DNA of 64,000 nt from Pectobacterium aroidearum (GCF_015689195.1 NZ_CP065044.1:1178001-1242000), one strand, 5' to 3'. Positions 1-9,005 are shown, counted from the first letter of the stretch. The notes: a model not told the origin generated them from the sequence alone. Numbers and translations are program-made.

Positions 1-319
1 AATGTACCGCGTAGCGGCATAATTCACGCCGAAAGCCAGGGGTCGTAGGGCGGCGGCGACTGAGCAGCCCTACGTCGGGCGTGGTGCATGAGTTGCATAA
101 ATTATCTTTCTATAATCACGCCCGAAACTGTTCACCAGTATTCCATATCCACAGCTATGCCATATTTCAGCACGATTCTCTGACCTTCTACGCTGTTCCT
201 CATCGCCAAGCGTACGAATGTAATTTGGCATGCTCCTTGCTTAGTATTTGTAACGATAGTTTCAATATTTGTTTTTAAAGAATCTTTCGTTTCAATTACA
301 CTAACCGGGGGCAGAGACG
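1..319. other. Leader region upstream of the allantoate/ABC operon
   Basis: No convincing gene is seen in these first 319 bases. A 7-bp perfect stem (CGTAGGG at 44-50 with CCCTACG at 68-74) forms a hairpin without a T-run, perhaps the end of an upstream unit. The rest is AT-rich and should hold the promoter of the operon that starts at 320. No operator was recognised. Confidence 0.4.
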
Positions 320-1126
320 ATGTTGATCAATAAACTGGGCATCAAAAAAGGGTTACTGGCGGTGATGGGCGCGGCAATGTTACTGGTTCAGGCCGGTAGC
401 GCGATGGCCGATCAGTTGCAGGACATTGAGAAGCGCGGAGTGCTGCGTGTCGCCGTGCCGCAGGATTTCCCACCGTTTGGATCGGTTGGGACGGATCTGC
501 AACCGCAGGGGTATGACATCGATATCGCCCGCTATCTGGCAAAAGAGATGAAACTAAAGTTGCAGCTGGTTCCGGTAACCAGCGCCAACCGCGTGCCGTA
601 TCTGCAAACCAACAAAGTTGACCTGGTGATCTCCAGCCTGGGCAAAAACGCCGAGCGTGAAAAAGTGATCGATTTCAGCCGCGCTTATGCGCCGTTTTTC
701 CTCGGCGTATTTGGGCCGAAAGACAGCACGCTGACATCGTCAGACGCGCTGGAAGGCAAGAGCATCGGCGTTACGCGCGGTGCGGTAGAAGACATGGTGC
801 TGACGGATATCGCGCCGAAGGCCGCACAGATTAAGCGCTACGAAGACAATAACACCACGCTGTCGGCGTATCTGTCCGGGCAGGTGGAATATGTTGCCAC
901 CGGTAACCTGGTTGTGGCGGCTATCGCCGAGCAGAACCCGACGAAAGCACCGGTGGCGAAATTTATGCTGAAAGATTCGCCGTGCTACATCGGCCTGAAA
1001 AAGGATGAACCCGCGCTGAAAGCGAAAGTCGATGCCTTGATTGAGCAGGCGCTGAAAGATGACACGCTTAATAGCCTGTCGGAAAAATGGCTGAAAGCGC
1101 CGTTACCGGCCAGCATCAAGGCTTAA
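320..1126 (+). CDS. ABC transporter periplasmic substrate-binding protein (amino-acid/allantoate type)
   Basis: A 268-residue solute-binding protein of the family-3 (HisJ/GlnH) class. The N-terminus is a classic signal peptide: a lysine-containing start, a hydrophobic core of about residues 10-24, and a likely cut after AMA before DQLQ. The mature part begins with the family pattern of a short helix then GVLRVAVPQDFPPFG, and continues with YDIDIARYLAKEM and PAYLQTNKVDLVIS-like segments typical of polar amino-acid binders. It is the first gene of a tight run with two permeases and an ATPase, followed by an aminotransferase and allantoate amidohydrolase. The substrate is therefore likely a ureide such as allantoate, as proposed for HpxFGHI of Klebsiella. 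That specificity is inference from context. Confidence 0.85.
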   Translation: MLINKLGIKKGLLAVMGAAMLLVQAGSAMADQLQDIEKRGVLRVAVPQDFPPFGSVGTDLQPQGYDIDIARYLAKEMKLKLQLVPVTSANRVPYLQTNKVDLVISSLGKNAEREKVIDFSRAYAPFFLGVFGPKDSTLTSSDALEGKSIGVTRGAVEDMVLTDIAPKAAQIKRYEDNNTTLSAYLSGQVEYVATGNLVVAAIAEQNPTKAPVAKFMLKDSPCYIGLKKDEPALKAKVDALIEQALKDDTLNSLSEKWLKAPLPASIKA

Positions 1127-1138
1127 CGGGAGCACGCC

Positions 1139-1804
1139 ATGACCTATCAGCTTAATTTTTCCGCGCTGTTGCCGTTCTGGCCTGAGCTGCTGGCGGGGTT
1201 GTGGGTCACCATTGAGCTGACGGTAATGGCCACTCTCGGCGGTATTGCCATCGGTATCTGTGGGGCGGCCTTGCGCAGCGGCAAGCCCACTCTGCTGAGT
1301 CGGCTGTGGGGAATCTACGTCGAGCTGATCCGCAATACGCCGTTTGTGGTTCAGCTGTTCTTCATCGTTTTCGGTTTGCCGAGTCTGGGCTGGAAACTCA
1401 CCGCTGGGCAGGCCGCGCTGTTGGCGATGCTGATTAATCTGGGAGCGTACAGCACCGAGATCATCCGCGCGGGGATTCAGGTGACGCCGAAAGGCCAGTG
1501 GGAAGCCGCCCGCGTGCTGGGGCTGACGCGTGTGCAGACCTTTTTGCGTGTGATTCTGCCGCCCGCACTCCAGCGGATTTATCCGGCGCTGGTTAGCCAG
1601 TGCATCATCGTCATGCTGGGGTCGTCGGTGGTGTCGCAGGTGTCTTATGAAGAACTGACCTTTGCCGCCAACCTGATTCAGTCCCGTACGTTTCTGAGTT
1701 TTGAGGTGTATCTGGCGACCACGCTGTGTTATCTGGCGCTGTCTGTCCTGATGCGGCAACTCTTACTGTTGGCAGGGCGGCGTTTTTTTAGGAGTCAGCC
1801 ATGA
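1139..1804 (+). CDS. ABC transporter permease, HisM/GlnP family
   Basis: A 221-residue inner-membrane permease of the polar amino-acid type. It has several hydrophobic segments and the EAA loop near residues 115-140 (GQWEAARVLGLTRVQTF), which docks the ATPase. It starts 12 bases after the binding protein, and its end overlaps the next permease by 4 bases (ATGA), indicating translational coupling. With the second permease it should form a heterodimeric channel. The neighbouring catabolic genes suggest uptake of allantoate or a related ureide, which is inferred and not visible in the sequence itself. Confidence 0.85.
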   Translation: MTYQLNFSALLPFWPELLAGLWVTIELTVMATLGGIAIGICGAALRSGKPTLLSRLWGIYVELIRNTPFVVQLFFIVFGLPSLGWKLTAGQAALLAMLINLGAYSTEIIRAGIQVTPKGQWEAARVLGLTRVQTFLRVILPPALQRIYPALVSQCIIVMLGSSVVSQVSYEELTFAANLIQSRTFLSFEVYLATTLCYLALSVLMRQLLLLAGRRFFRSQP

Positions 1805-2457
1805 TGGCATTTACCGACTGGGATATTGTGCGCAACCTGCTGCTGGCGGCACGCTGGACGCTGCTGTTGTCGCTGACGGCCTTCATTGGCGGCGCGCTGG
1901 TGACGTTTCCACTGATGCTGCTGCGGTTGACCAAACGCAAATGGCCGACACGCTTTGTCCATCTGTATTCCGAGCTGTTTCAGGGGACGCCGCTGCTGAT
2001 GCAGCTGTTTCTCGCGTTTTTCGGGCTGGCGCTGTTCGGCATCGATGTGAGCCCGTGGACGGCGGCGGCACTGGCGCTGACGCTGTTTACCAGCGCTTTT
2101 CTGGTGGATATCTGGTGTGGCAGCGTGGAAGCCTTGCCGAAAGGGCAGTGGGAAGCCTCACGCTGTCTCGGTCTGGATTTCGGCCAGACGCTCTATCGGG
2201 TCATTGCGCCACAGGCGATGCGTATCGCCATCGCGCCCACGGTGGGGTTTTCCGTCCAGGTCATTAAAGGCACCGCGCTGGCGTCAATCATCGGATTTGT
2301 CGAGCTGACCAAAGCGGGAACCATGTTGAATAACGTGACCTATCAGCCGTTTAAAGTGTTCGGATTGGTGGCGCTGGGCTACTTCCTGATGTGCTATCCG
2401 CTCTCTTACTACAGCCGCTATCTGGAGAAGAAATTCAATGCCGCTCATCACCATTAA
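1801..2457 (+). CDS. ABC transporter permease, second subunit
   Basis: A 218-residue permease paralogous to the preceding one. It carries multiple membrane helices and an EAA loop (KGQWEASRCLGLDFGQTLYRV, about residues 112-132). The ATGA overlap with the upstream permease and the 20-base overlap with the downstream ATPase gene show a tightly packed operon. It belongs to the HisQM/GlnP family of amino-acid importers. Ureide import is inferred from the enzymes encoded downstream. Confidence 0.85.
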   Translation: MMAFTDWDIVRNLLLAARWTLLLSLTAFIGGALVTFPLMLLRLTKRKWPTRFVHLYSELFQGTPLLMQLFLAFFGLALFGIDVSPWTAAALALTLFTSAFLVDIWCGSVEALPKGQWEASRCLGLDFGQTLYRVIAPQAMRIAIAPTVGFSVQVIKGTALASIIGFVELTKAGTMLNNVTYQPFKVFGLVALGYFLMCYPLSYYSRYLEKKFNAAHHH

Positions 2458-3181
2458 TCAGGTTCAAAAATATTACGGCCAGAACCATGTCCTGAAAGGG
2501 GTGGATCTGGATATTGAAATGGGCGAAGTCATTTCGATCATCGGGCGCAGCGGCTCCGGTAAGAGCACGCTCCTGCGCTGCATGAACGGTCTGGAAGGCT
2601 ATCAGGACGGCAGCATCAAGCTGGGCGGAATGACGGTCACCGACCGGGATTCGCAGGCGCGGGAAATCAGCCGCTCGGTCGGAATGGTGTTCCAGAATTT
2701 CAATCTGTTCCCGCATATGACTGCGCTGGAAAACGTGATGCTGGCACCGCGCCGCGTATTGGGTAAAAGCGCGGCGGAATGCCGTGAACTGGGCGAGCAG
2801 ATGCTTAACAAGGTCGGACTGGGTGAACGCCTTCACTACTATCCTGCCAACCTGTCGGGCGGTCAGCAGCAGCGCGTCGCGATTGCCCGCGCGCTGGCGA
2901 TGAACCCGAAAGTCCTGCTGTGCGATGAAATTACCTCGGCGCTCGATCCTGAATTGGTCGGCGAAGTGCTGAAAGTGCTGGAGCAGCTTGCCGCAGAAGG
3001 GATGACGCTGATTCTGGTGACGCATGAAATGAATTTTGCCCGTGAAGTGGGCGACCGCGTGGTGTTTATGCATCAGGGCACCGTCTGGGAGCAGGGCGAC
3101 AGCAAAACGCTGTTCGCTAACCCGCAGACCCGTGAATTAAAACAGTTTATTGCCTCGGTTCGGGGACTATCGGAAGCGTAA
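2438..3181 (+). CDS. ABC transporter ATP-binding protein (GlnQ/HisP type)
   Basis: A 247-residue ATPase that energises the importer. Visible motifs are Walker A GRSGSGKS (about residues 35-42), the Q-loop region MVFQNFNLFPH, the signature LSGGQQQR, Walker B VLLCDE and the H-loop VTHEM. After Walker B the sequence reads DEITSALD where the family nearly always has DEPTSALD; the catalytic Glu is intact, so activity is expected. It overlaps the second permease gene by 20 bases. Its stop shares one base with an in-frame upstream ATG for the aminotransferase, whose real start is probably further on. Confidence 0.9.
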   Translation: MPLITINQVQKYYGQNHVLKGVDLDIEMGEVISIIGRSGSGKSTLLRCMNGLEGYQDGSIKLGGMTVTDRDSQAREISRSVGMVFQNFNLFPHMTALENVMLAPRRVLGKSAAECRELGEQMLNKVGLGERLHYYPANLSGGQQQRVAIARALAMNPKVLLCDEITSALDPELVGEVLKVLEQLAAEGMTLILVTHEMNFAREVGDRVVFMHQGTVWEQGDSKTLFANPQTRELKQFIASVRGLSEA

Positions 3182-3231
3182 TGACGCTTGCCGAATGTGT
3201 AAGTCGAAACAAAAGTTTGGAGCATATAACC

Positions 3232-4476
3232 ATGAGCAGCGAACTGTACGCGCAAATTAATCCACCTCATCGCTTACTGATGGGGCCGGGGCCGATCAAC
3301 GCCGATCCGCGCGTATTACGGGCGATGGCCAGCCAATTGGTTGGACAGTATGACCCTGCGATGACGAACTACATGAATCAGGTCATGGCGCTCTATCGTC
3401 AGCTTTTCCGTACGGAAAACCGCTGGACGATGCTGGTGGATGGCACCTCGCGCGCGGGGATCGAAGCGATTCTGCTGTCATCAATCCGGCCTGGCGATAA
3501 GGTGCTGGTGCCGGTATTTGGTCGTTTTGGTCATCTGCTCTGTGAGATTGCCCGTCGCTGCCGCGCTGAGGTTCATACCATCGATGTGCCGTGGGGCGAG
3601 GTGTTCTCGCCTGACCAAATCGAAGACGCGATCAAGGCGGTACGCCCGCGCCTGCTGCTGACAGTGCAGGGCGACACCTCGACCACCATGCTGCAACCGC
3701 TGGAAGAACTAGGCGAGATTTGCCGCCGTCATGGCGTACTGTTTTATACCGATGCGACGGCGTCTTTTGGCGGTAACCCACTGGAAACGGATAAATGGGG
3801 ACTGGATGCCGTCTCGGCTGGATTACAGAAGTGTCTCGGCGGGCCGTCTGGTAGCTCACCGATCACGCTCAGCCCGCAGATGGAAGCGGTGATCCGCCGT
3901 CGTAAATGCGTAGAACAGGGGATCCGAACGGACGCGCATCAGGATGGCGATGACGAGATGATCTATTCCAACTATTTCGATCTGGGCATGGTGATGGATT
4001 ACTGGGGGCCGGAGCGTCTGAACCACCATACGGAGGCGACGAGCATGCTATTTGCCGCCCGTGAATGCGCGCGGACGATCCTCGAAGAGGGGCTGGATCG
4101 CAGTATTGCCCGCCATGCGCTGCATGGTAATGCGCTGGTGGCGGGGATTCAGGGAATGGGACTGGAAACTTTTGGTTCGTTGCCCCACAAAATGAATAAC
4201 GTACTGGGCGTGGTGATTCCTGACGGTGTGCACGGTGAACAGGTGCGTAAGCTATTGCTGGAAGATTTTGCCATTGAGATCGGCACCTCGTTTGGCCCAC
4301 TTCAGGGCAAGATCTGGCGTATCGGCACGATGGGCTACAACGCGCGTAAAGACTGTGTGATGCAAACGCTGACGGCGCTGGAGGCCGTATTAAATCGGCT
4401 GGGTTTCCGCACTGTGCAGGGTGAAGCGTTGCAGGCTGCCTGGAATTGTTACGCGACGGACGAGGGACGTGCATGA
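3232..4476 (+). CDS. hpxJ: PucG/HpxJ-like class V aminotransferase (ureidoglycine-glyoxylate type)
   Basis: A 414-residue PLP enzyme of aminotransferase class V. The signature GLDAVSAGLQKCLGGP near residue 200 holds the PLP-binding Lys. The segments SNYFDLGMVMDYWGP, NHHTEATSM and IGTSFGPLQGKIWRIGTMG are characteristic of PucG-type ureidoglycine-glyoxylate aminotransferases. The start at 3232 is chosen because TTTGGAG lies just upstream and the product then begins MSSELYAQINPPHR; an in-frame ATG at 3181 would add 17 non-conserved residues. The gene is followed, with an ATGA overlap, by an allantoate amidohydrolase. Together they would convert allantoate-derived ureidoglycine using glyoxylate as amino acceptor, matching hpxJ-hpxK in Klebsiella. 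The exact substrate is inferred from family and context. Confidence 0.8.
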   Translation: MSSELYAQINPPHRLLMGPGPINADPRVLRAMASQLVGQYDPAMTNYMNQVMALYRQLFRTENRWTMLVDGTSRAGIEAILLSSIRPGDKVLVPVFGRFGHLLCEIARRCRAEVHTIDVPWGEVFSPDQIEDAIKAVRPRLLLTVQGDTSTTMLQPLEELGEICRRHGVLFYTDATASFGGNPLETDKWGLDAVSAGLQKCLGGPSGSSPITLSPQMEAVIRRRKCVEQGIRTDAHQDGDDEMIYSNYFDLGMVMDYWGPERLNHHTEATSMLFAARECARTILEEGLDRSIARHALHGNALVAGIQGMGLETFGSLPHKMNNVLGVVIPDGVHGEQVRKLLLEDFAIEIGTSFGPLQGKIWRIGTMGYNARKDCVMQTLTALEAVLNRLGFRTVQGEALQAAWNCYATDEGRA

Positions 4477-5756
4477 GTGAAATGTTGATGTCGCCCGCTG
4501 CGGCACAAGTTGCCGCTGAGCAGATTATGTCGCGTTGCGATGCGCTGGCAGAAATCAGCGAAACGCCCGGCCAGTTGACCCGCGTTTATCTGTCGCTGGA
4601 GCACCTGCGCGCCAACGCGCGGGTGGGAGAATGGATGCGCGAAGCGGGGATGAGTGTCTGGCAAGATAGCGTTGGCAACATTTGCGGTCGCTACGAAGGA
4701 TTAACGCCGGATGCACCAGCGCTGCTGCTCGGTTCGCATCTGGATACGGTACGCAATGCCGGACGCTATGACGGGATGCTAGGCGTCTTGACGGCAATTG
4801 AAGTGGTGCGCGCATTTCATCAACAGGGGACTCGTCTGCCCGTGGCGCTGGAAATTATCGGCTTCGGCGATGAGGAGGGGACCCGCTTTGGCATCACTCT
4901 GCTCGGTAGTCGAGGGCTAACAGGTACCTGGCCGGAGAACTGGCTGGAGTGTCAGGATGCCGAAGGCACCAGTGTGGCGCAGGCGTTGACCATTGCGGGG
5001 CTGGATCCACTTGAGGTGGCGCTGGCCGCGCGTCCGGTCAGCGACATCGCCGCCTATCTGGAATTGCACATCGAGCAGGGACCGTGTCTGGAACAGCAGG
5101 ATCTGGCGCTGGGCGTGGTCACGGCGATCAACGGTGCGCGGCGGCTCAACTGCACGTTCCTTGGGTTGGCGGGACATGCGGGCACCGTACCGATGACGCA
5201 ACGGCAGGATGCGCTGGCGGCGGCGGCGGACTGGATGGCGCAGGCTGAGCGGGCTACGCGTGAAAGCGATCCCCATCTGGTCGCCACGTTTGGTACGTTG
5301 CAGTGTTTGCCGGGCGCGGCGAACGTCATTCCCGGTGAAGTGAAGATGACGCTGGATATTCGCGGGCCGGAGGATGCACCGCTGGATGCTCTGTTAGAGA
5401 AACTCCTGACGCTAGGGCAGGACATCGCGCACCAGCGCGGTTGCCAGTTTAGTGCCGAGGAGTATTACCGCATTGCGGCAACCCGCTGCGATCCCGCCTT
5501 GCAGTCGATATTAAACGAGGCGGTGGTGCAGGTGCAGGGTAAAACGCTGCTGTTGCCGAGCGGCGCAGGGCATGATGCCATCGCTATCGCTGAACGCTGG
5601 CCAGTGGCGATGCTGTTTGTTCGCTGTCGTGGCGGTATCAGTCATCACCCTGACGAATCCGTGACCACCGCGGATGTGGCGCTGGCGCTACAGGCTTTTT
5701 ATCAGGCGGTGCGTCATATTGGGAATAAAGATCATTTTTCTTATGACGACGTTTAA
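4473..5756 (+). CDS. hpxK: Allantoate amidohydrolase / M20-family Zn hydrolase
   Basis: A 427-residue metal-dependent amidohydrolase of the allantoate deiminase/N-carbamoyl-L-amino-acid hydrolase group. Visible marks are LLLGSHLDTVRNAGRYDGMLG (metal ligands His and Asp), GFGDEEGTRFG (acidic metal ligands), LELHIEQGPCLE (His ligand) and the C-terminal LPSGAGHDA. Allantoate hydrolysis releases ammonia, CO2 and ureidoglycine, the substrate of the preceding aminotransferase. The ATG at 4473 overlaps the previous stop (ATGA) and has GAGGGA upstream; a TTG start at 4446 is less likely. This is the last gene of the operon. An N-carbamoyl amino acid substrate cannot be excluded from sequence alone. 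Confidence 0.85.
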   Translation: MSEMLMSPAAAQVAAEQIMSRCDALAEISETPGQLTRVYLSLEHLRANARVGEWMREAGMSVWQDSVGNICGRYEGLTPDAPALLLGSHLDTVRNAGRYDGMLGVLTAIEVVRAFHQQGTRLPVALEIIGFGDEEGTRFGITLLGSRGLTGTWPENWLECQDAEGTSVAQALTIAGLDPLEVALAARPVSDIAAYLELHIEQGPCLEQQDLALGVVTAINGARRLNCTFLGLAGHAGTVPMTQRQDALAAAADWMAQAERATRESDPHLVATFGTLQCLPGAANVIPGEVKMTLDIRGPEDAPLDALLEKLLTLGQDIAHQRGCQFSAEEYYRIAATRCDPALQSILNEAVVQVQGKTLLLPSGAGHDAIAIAERWPVAMLFVRCRGGISHHPDESVTTADVALALQAFYQAVRHIGNKDHFSYDDV

Positions 5757-5913
5757 CCGGGTGCCACTTGTTTAGTCTATCCATGCCTGTTTTTTAGTTT
5801 TACTACGTTGTGCATTCACTAGTCTTGAGTTTGATGCCGTTGTGGCGGGACTTTGAAGCAAATAATCGTATGCAATACTAGTGAGTAATCATCAGTATAG
5901 TAAAAGCAATAAG

Positions 5914-7992
5914 CTAAAGAAGTGTCTGGTCAGTTTGGAATGATGAAATCATCGTTCCCTGACCACTATCAGCGGGGTAAAGTAAGATGCCGCATGGCCA
6001 TAGCAGGCGCTCTACATGGATATTCAGAGCATATAGGTCTTCGCGCGTCCACGATTCTTTCTTCCAGAATTGCTGTAAATCATACGCAAATGCATTGATC
6101 CACCCTGTAAGTTGTCGCGATATTATCGCATTACCAGCAGATGATTCTGGAGTTGGCAAGGGGGGCTTTCCCATTCCATCTAGGTGTCCGAGTAGCCGGG
6201 CCGAGGTCGTCAGAATATAGGCTACAGCACCAAGGACAGCATTAAATAGCTTGGGGTGATCATTGTCTACAGCATGTTCCTCTTTTGCTTTGGCTATATC
6301 TGCATAAGCCAAGTCGAAGGATTGAGTGAGATAATTTGAGAATTCTTGCTCAAACAAATCTTCTGCTCCAAATTTAGCGCTGATATTAGCATATCGATAA
6401 GCGCGCAATGCCTTACGCATGGCGCAATGTAATACTGCGTCATGGTTGTCTATTATTACTGGTTCCATCAGAAAATTGGGTAGAGTGTTTTCAAATTGCT
6501 CTACCATATGCACGATAGACAACCCCGCCACAATCAGGTGCAACGCAATTCTTGTATTTTGTATGTCCTCCCCAATCAAAGACAAGGCATATTCTTTGTT
6601 GAACACGACACGTACCTTGAGCTTTCCATTTCTTATAACTAAGAGAGCTGAAACTCCCTGTGCAATATGGTCAGGAAGACTTTCTGGCGTTGTATTTACG
6701 TCAAAACCACGTTCTGTTTCTGTAAGCGCTTTTTCAAAATCTGATGTAAATGTAATGCCGTCTAGCCGTGTTAGGTTTAGCCATTGGCATAATTCTTTTA
6801 TAAGAAATTGAATGGTTTCAGTGATGTGGGAAATGTCTTCCTCTGTAGACCAACCAATGAAAGTGAGCTGATAACTAGAACGTGTTGCCGGAAGTGATGG
6901 GGCGGCAGTTTTGTTTTCTGGGGGATTGTATGTCTTGCTGATACTACTTAAAGCATCTTGGACAGCTGAGTCCATCTTGCCTTTCCAACGTTTACCAATG
7001 TTATTGCTCAAAGCCGTATGAGTCGATGCTGACGCGATAAAAAGCTCATCGCTACACTCCGACGCTTCATGATTAAAATTAGATAGGTCAGATAAAGTAC
7101 TTCCTGAGCGTATCCCTACAAGCAATTTTTGTGATGTCAGGGGTATAATGACCGTAGATGCTTTCGAGGTCATTATGTAGGGGAGAAATATGCCTTCTTC
7201 TTCATCGAATCCAAGCGCAATACAGTCAGGCATGATTGCGCCATCTGCTGGTGCAGGAAGGATGCTCCATGTAAATTCTTCTAAGTCCTGTTTACGTGGT
7301 TCCGCAATCAATCCATTACTCAACATCTGTTTATGCCCACTACTTACAATATCGTCAATTCGAGAAAATAGGCTAGAAAAAACCAATTGAAATTGGTCGA
7401 ATATAGGGTTTTTATCCCCTAGCATGTATTCCTTTGCAAACATAAATAATACCCGATCAAATGATGATTTCGGAATTTTTGTTTTCTCAATAATCAGTTC
7501 AATAAATTGAGTTAACCTTTCATCTTCACTAAGGTTTGATGCAATATGCTTATTCCAAGTTTGGTTCGGCACAGGTTCTTCCAAACCAAGTAGTGAGGCA
7601 ATCGCTTCTTTGTCAGAGAAAATATCGGATATGCCCATCATGAGTTTCGTTGTACCACTGTCGAACATGCGACGTATACTATTTCCTCGGGGAGTTAAGT
7701 GCGCAATAACTTCCGCGGCTATGCTAGCGTCTACCGCTCCGCCCAATTCGATACCGCGTAGTATTATTAACAACTCACCTAGTCTGTTTTCATAATCAGT
7801 GATTATGTCGTCAAGAGTTTTTTTTCCATCATTCGATGGTTCAGAGTAAAAGTCACGTTGTGCAGCCACATTGTCGATATTAGATGGATAATTTCTATTA
7901 GAGTGGTAGACATGCGTCTGGTTAGATTTCTTGTATACAAGAAATCCACGTTGGAATGATCGTGGAATATAATGCTGTTTTCTACCGGACAC
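5914..7992 (-). CDS. DUF4238 domain protein, AT-rich, function unknown
   Basis: A large protein of about 692 residues. The N-terminus has the DUF4238 hallmark HYIPRSFQRGF followed by NVAAQRDFYSE around residue 45, as in other members of this uncharacterised family. The remaining roughly 500 residues resemble nothing I can name. No signal peptide or clear membrane segment is seen. I chose the GTG at 7992 because AGAAGGA lies 5-6 bases upstream; an ATG at 8019 adds nine residues but has no ribosome site. The gene is distinctly AT-rich compared with its neighbours, stands alone, and sits opposite the flanking operon, so recent acquisition is likely. DUF4238 proteins have been suspected of roles in conflict systems, but nothing here proves this. 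Confidence 0.75.
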   Translation of the reverse strand: MSGRKQHYIPRSFQRGFLVYKKSNQTHVYHSNRNYPSNIDNVAAQRDFYSEPSNDGKKTLDDIITDYENRLGELLIILRGIELGGAVDASIAAEVIAHLTPRGNSIRRMFDSGTTKLMMGISDIFSDKEAIASLLGLEEPVPNQTWNKHIASNLSEDERLTQFIELIIEKTKIPKSSFDRVLFMFAKEYMLGDKNPIFDQFQLVFSSLFSRIDDIVSSGHKQMLSNGLIAEPRKQDLEEFTWSILPAPADGAIMPDCIALGFDEEEGIFLPYIMTSKASTVIIPLTSQKLLVGIRSGSTLSDLSNFNHEASECSDELFIASASTHTALSNNIGKRWKGKMDSAVQDALSSISKTYNPPENKTAAPSLPATRSSYQLTFIGWSTEEDISHITETIQFLIKELCQWLNLTRLDGITFTSDFEKALTETERGFDVNTTPESLPDHIAQGVSALLVIRNGKLKVRVVFNKEYALSLIGEDIQNTRIALHLIVAGLSIVHMVEQFENTLPNFLMEPVIIDNHDAVLHCAMRKALRAYRYANISAKFGAEDLFEQEFSNYLTQSFDLAYADIAKAKEEHAVDNDHPKLFNAVLGAVAYILTTSARLLGHLDGMGKPPLPTPESSAGNAIISRQLTGWINAFAYDLQQFWKKESWTREDLYALNIHVERLLWPCGILLYPADSGQGTMISSFQTDQTLL
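5927..5965. other. Long stem-loop at the 3' end of the DUF4238 gene
   Basis: TGGTCAG (5927-5933) pairs with CTGACCA (5959-5965). Inside it, GGAATGATGA (5937-5946) pairs with TCATCGTTCC (5949-5958) with one mismatch. The structure lies within the last codons of the DUF4238 gene and lacks a T-run. It may slow transcription or be the footprint of an insertion boundary. Confidence 0.5.
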
Positions 7993-8193
7993 AATATTTC
8001 CTTCTACGTTATTCCACATAAGGAACTACAGTATTTATAGTCATATGGAATGATATTCAGTAAAGGTTATTTCCTTGATGCTAAATGTTATTTAGGCAGA
8101 TGTATGCTTGGATATGTTTACCTAAAAACACTTCCTTATGCCTAGTTTATCGTAATTACTTGAAATGATGCGCACCAATACTGAATAACGTAA

Positions 8194-8227
8194 CATGCGC
8201 CACAGTATATACATTGCTGGGCGCATA
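8194..8227 (-). terminator. Possible terminator after the omega-amidase gene
   Basis: ATGCGCC at 8194-8200 pairs with GGCGCAT at 8221-8227, just past the stop of the minus-strand amidase gene. The loop is long and the downstream T-run is weak on the minus strand, so this is a tentative call. Confidence 0.3.
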
Positions 8228-8237
8228 ATTCTCTGCT

Positions 8238-9005
8238 TTACAGCGTAAAGCGATCGGCATCGCGCCAGGCGGGGAAGGATTCCCGATAGCTTTGCAGCGC
8301 TTCCAGCGACAGTTCTGCGTCCAGACGGGCAGGCTGGTTGGGGGCGGCAGAAGCCAGGATTTCCCCCTGTGCATTAATAATCAGGCTGTCGCCACGGTAG
8401 CTGTGACCGCTGCCGTCAGTGCCGACGCGGTTACAGCCTGCAACGTAGGCCTGATTCTCAATGGCGCGCGCTGCTAACAGCGTCTGCCAGTGTGCTGCAC
8501 GAGGCGCTGGCCAGTTGGCGACATACAGCGCCAGATCGTAGTCCTGCCGATTGCGCGACCAGACCGGGAAACGCAGGTCGTAACAGATCATCGGACAGAT
8601 GCGCCAGCCGCGCCACTCAAGAGTGACCCGTTCTGTGCCTGCCTGATAATGGTGGTGTTCGTCCGCCATGCGAAACAGGTGGCGTTTGTCGTAGTGATAC
8701 ACCTCACCGTGCGGATCGACCAGCAGGAAACGGTTCACTGCGCCTTTTGGTGTGTTCACCGCGACGCTACCGCCGATCAGGGCATTCGTTTTCTGCGCCC
8801 ACTGGTGCAGCCACGCTTCTACAACCGACTGCTCCAGACTGCCTTTAGCGGCTTCCATTGCAAAGCCGGTGGTGAACATCTCCGGCAGCACAATCAGATC
8901 GCGTCCGCTCATCTCTGCCAATAAGGTATCGAAATGGCGCAGATTGGCTTCCCCATCGCGCCAGACCAGCGGCTGTTGCAGTAGTGAAATCTTTAAAGTC
9001 GACAT
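8238..9005 (-). CDS. yafV: Omega-amidase / nitrilase-superfamily amidohydrolase (YafV, MtnU-like)
   Basis: A 255-residue carbon-nitrogen hydrolase. The nitrilase triad is visible as Glu in LIVLPEMFTTGFAM (about residue 42), Lys in YDKRHLF (about residue 107) and Cys in CPMICYDLRFP (about residue 141). YafV/MtnU enzymes hydrolyse 2-oxoglutaramate (alpha-ketoglutaramate) to 2-oxoglutarate and ammonia. The gene overlaps the upstream methionine aminotransferase by 13 bases on the same strand. If that enzyme uses glutamine to aminate 4-methylthio-2-oxobutanoate, this amidase removes the oxoglutaramate by-product and pulls the reaction forward. The operon layout strongly supports that coupling. Confidence 0.88.
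   Translation of the reverse strand: MSTLKISLLQQPLVWRDGEANLRHFDTLLAEMSGRDLIVLPEMFTTGFAMEAAKGSLEQSVVEAWLHQWAQKTNALIGGSVAVNTPKGAVNRFLLVDPHGEVYHYDKRHLFRMADEHHHYQAGTERVTLEWRGWRICPMICYDLRFPVWSRNRQDYDLALYVANWPAPRAAHWQTLLAARAIENQAYVAGCNRVGTDGSGHSYRGDSLIINAQGEILASAAPNQPARLDAELSLEALQSYRESFPAWRDADRFTL

Noticed and set aside
1103..1759. Minus-strand frame of 218 codons across the first permease gene
   Set aside because: The plus-strand permease has clear EAA loop and membrane segments. The antisense product is rich in Gln, Arg and His and has no motif.
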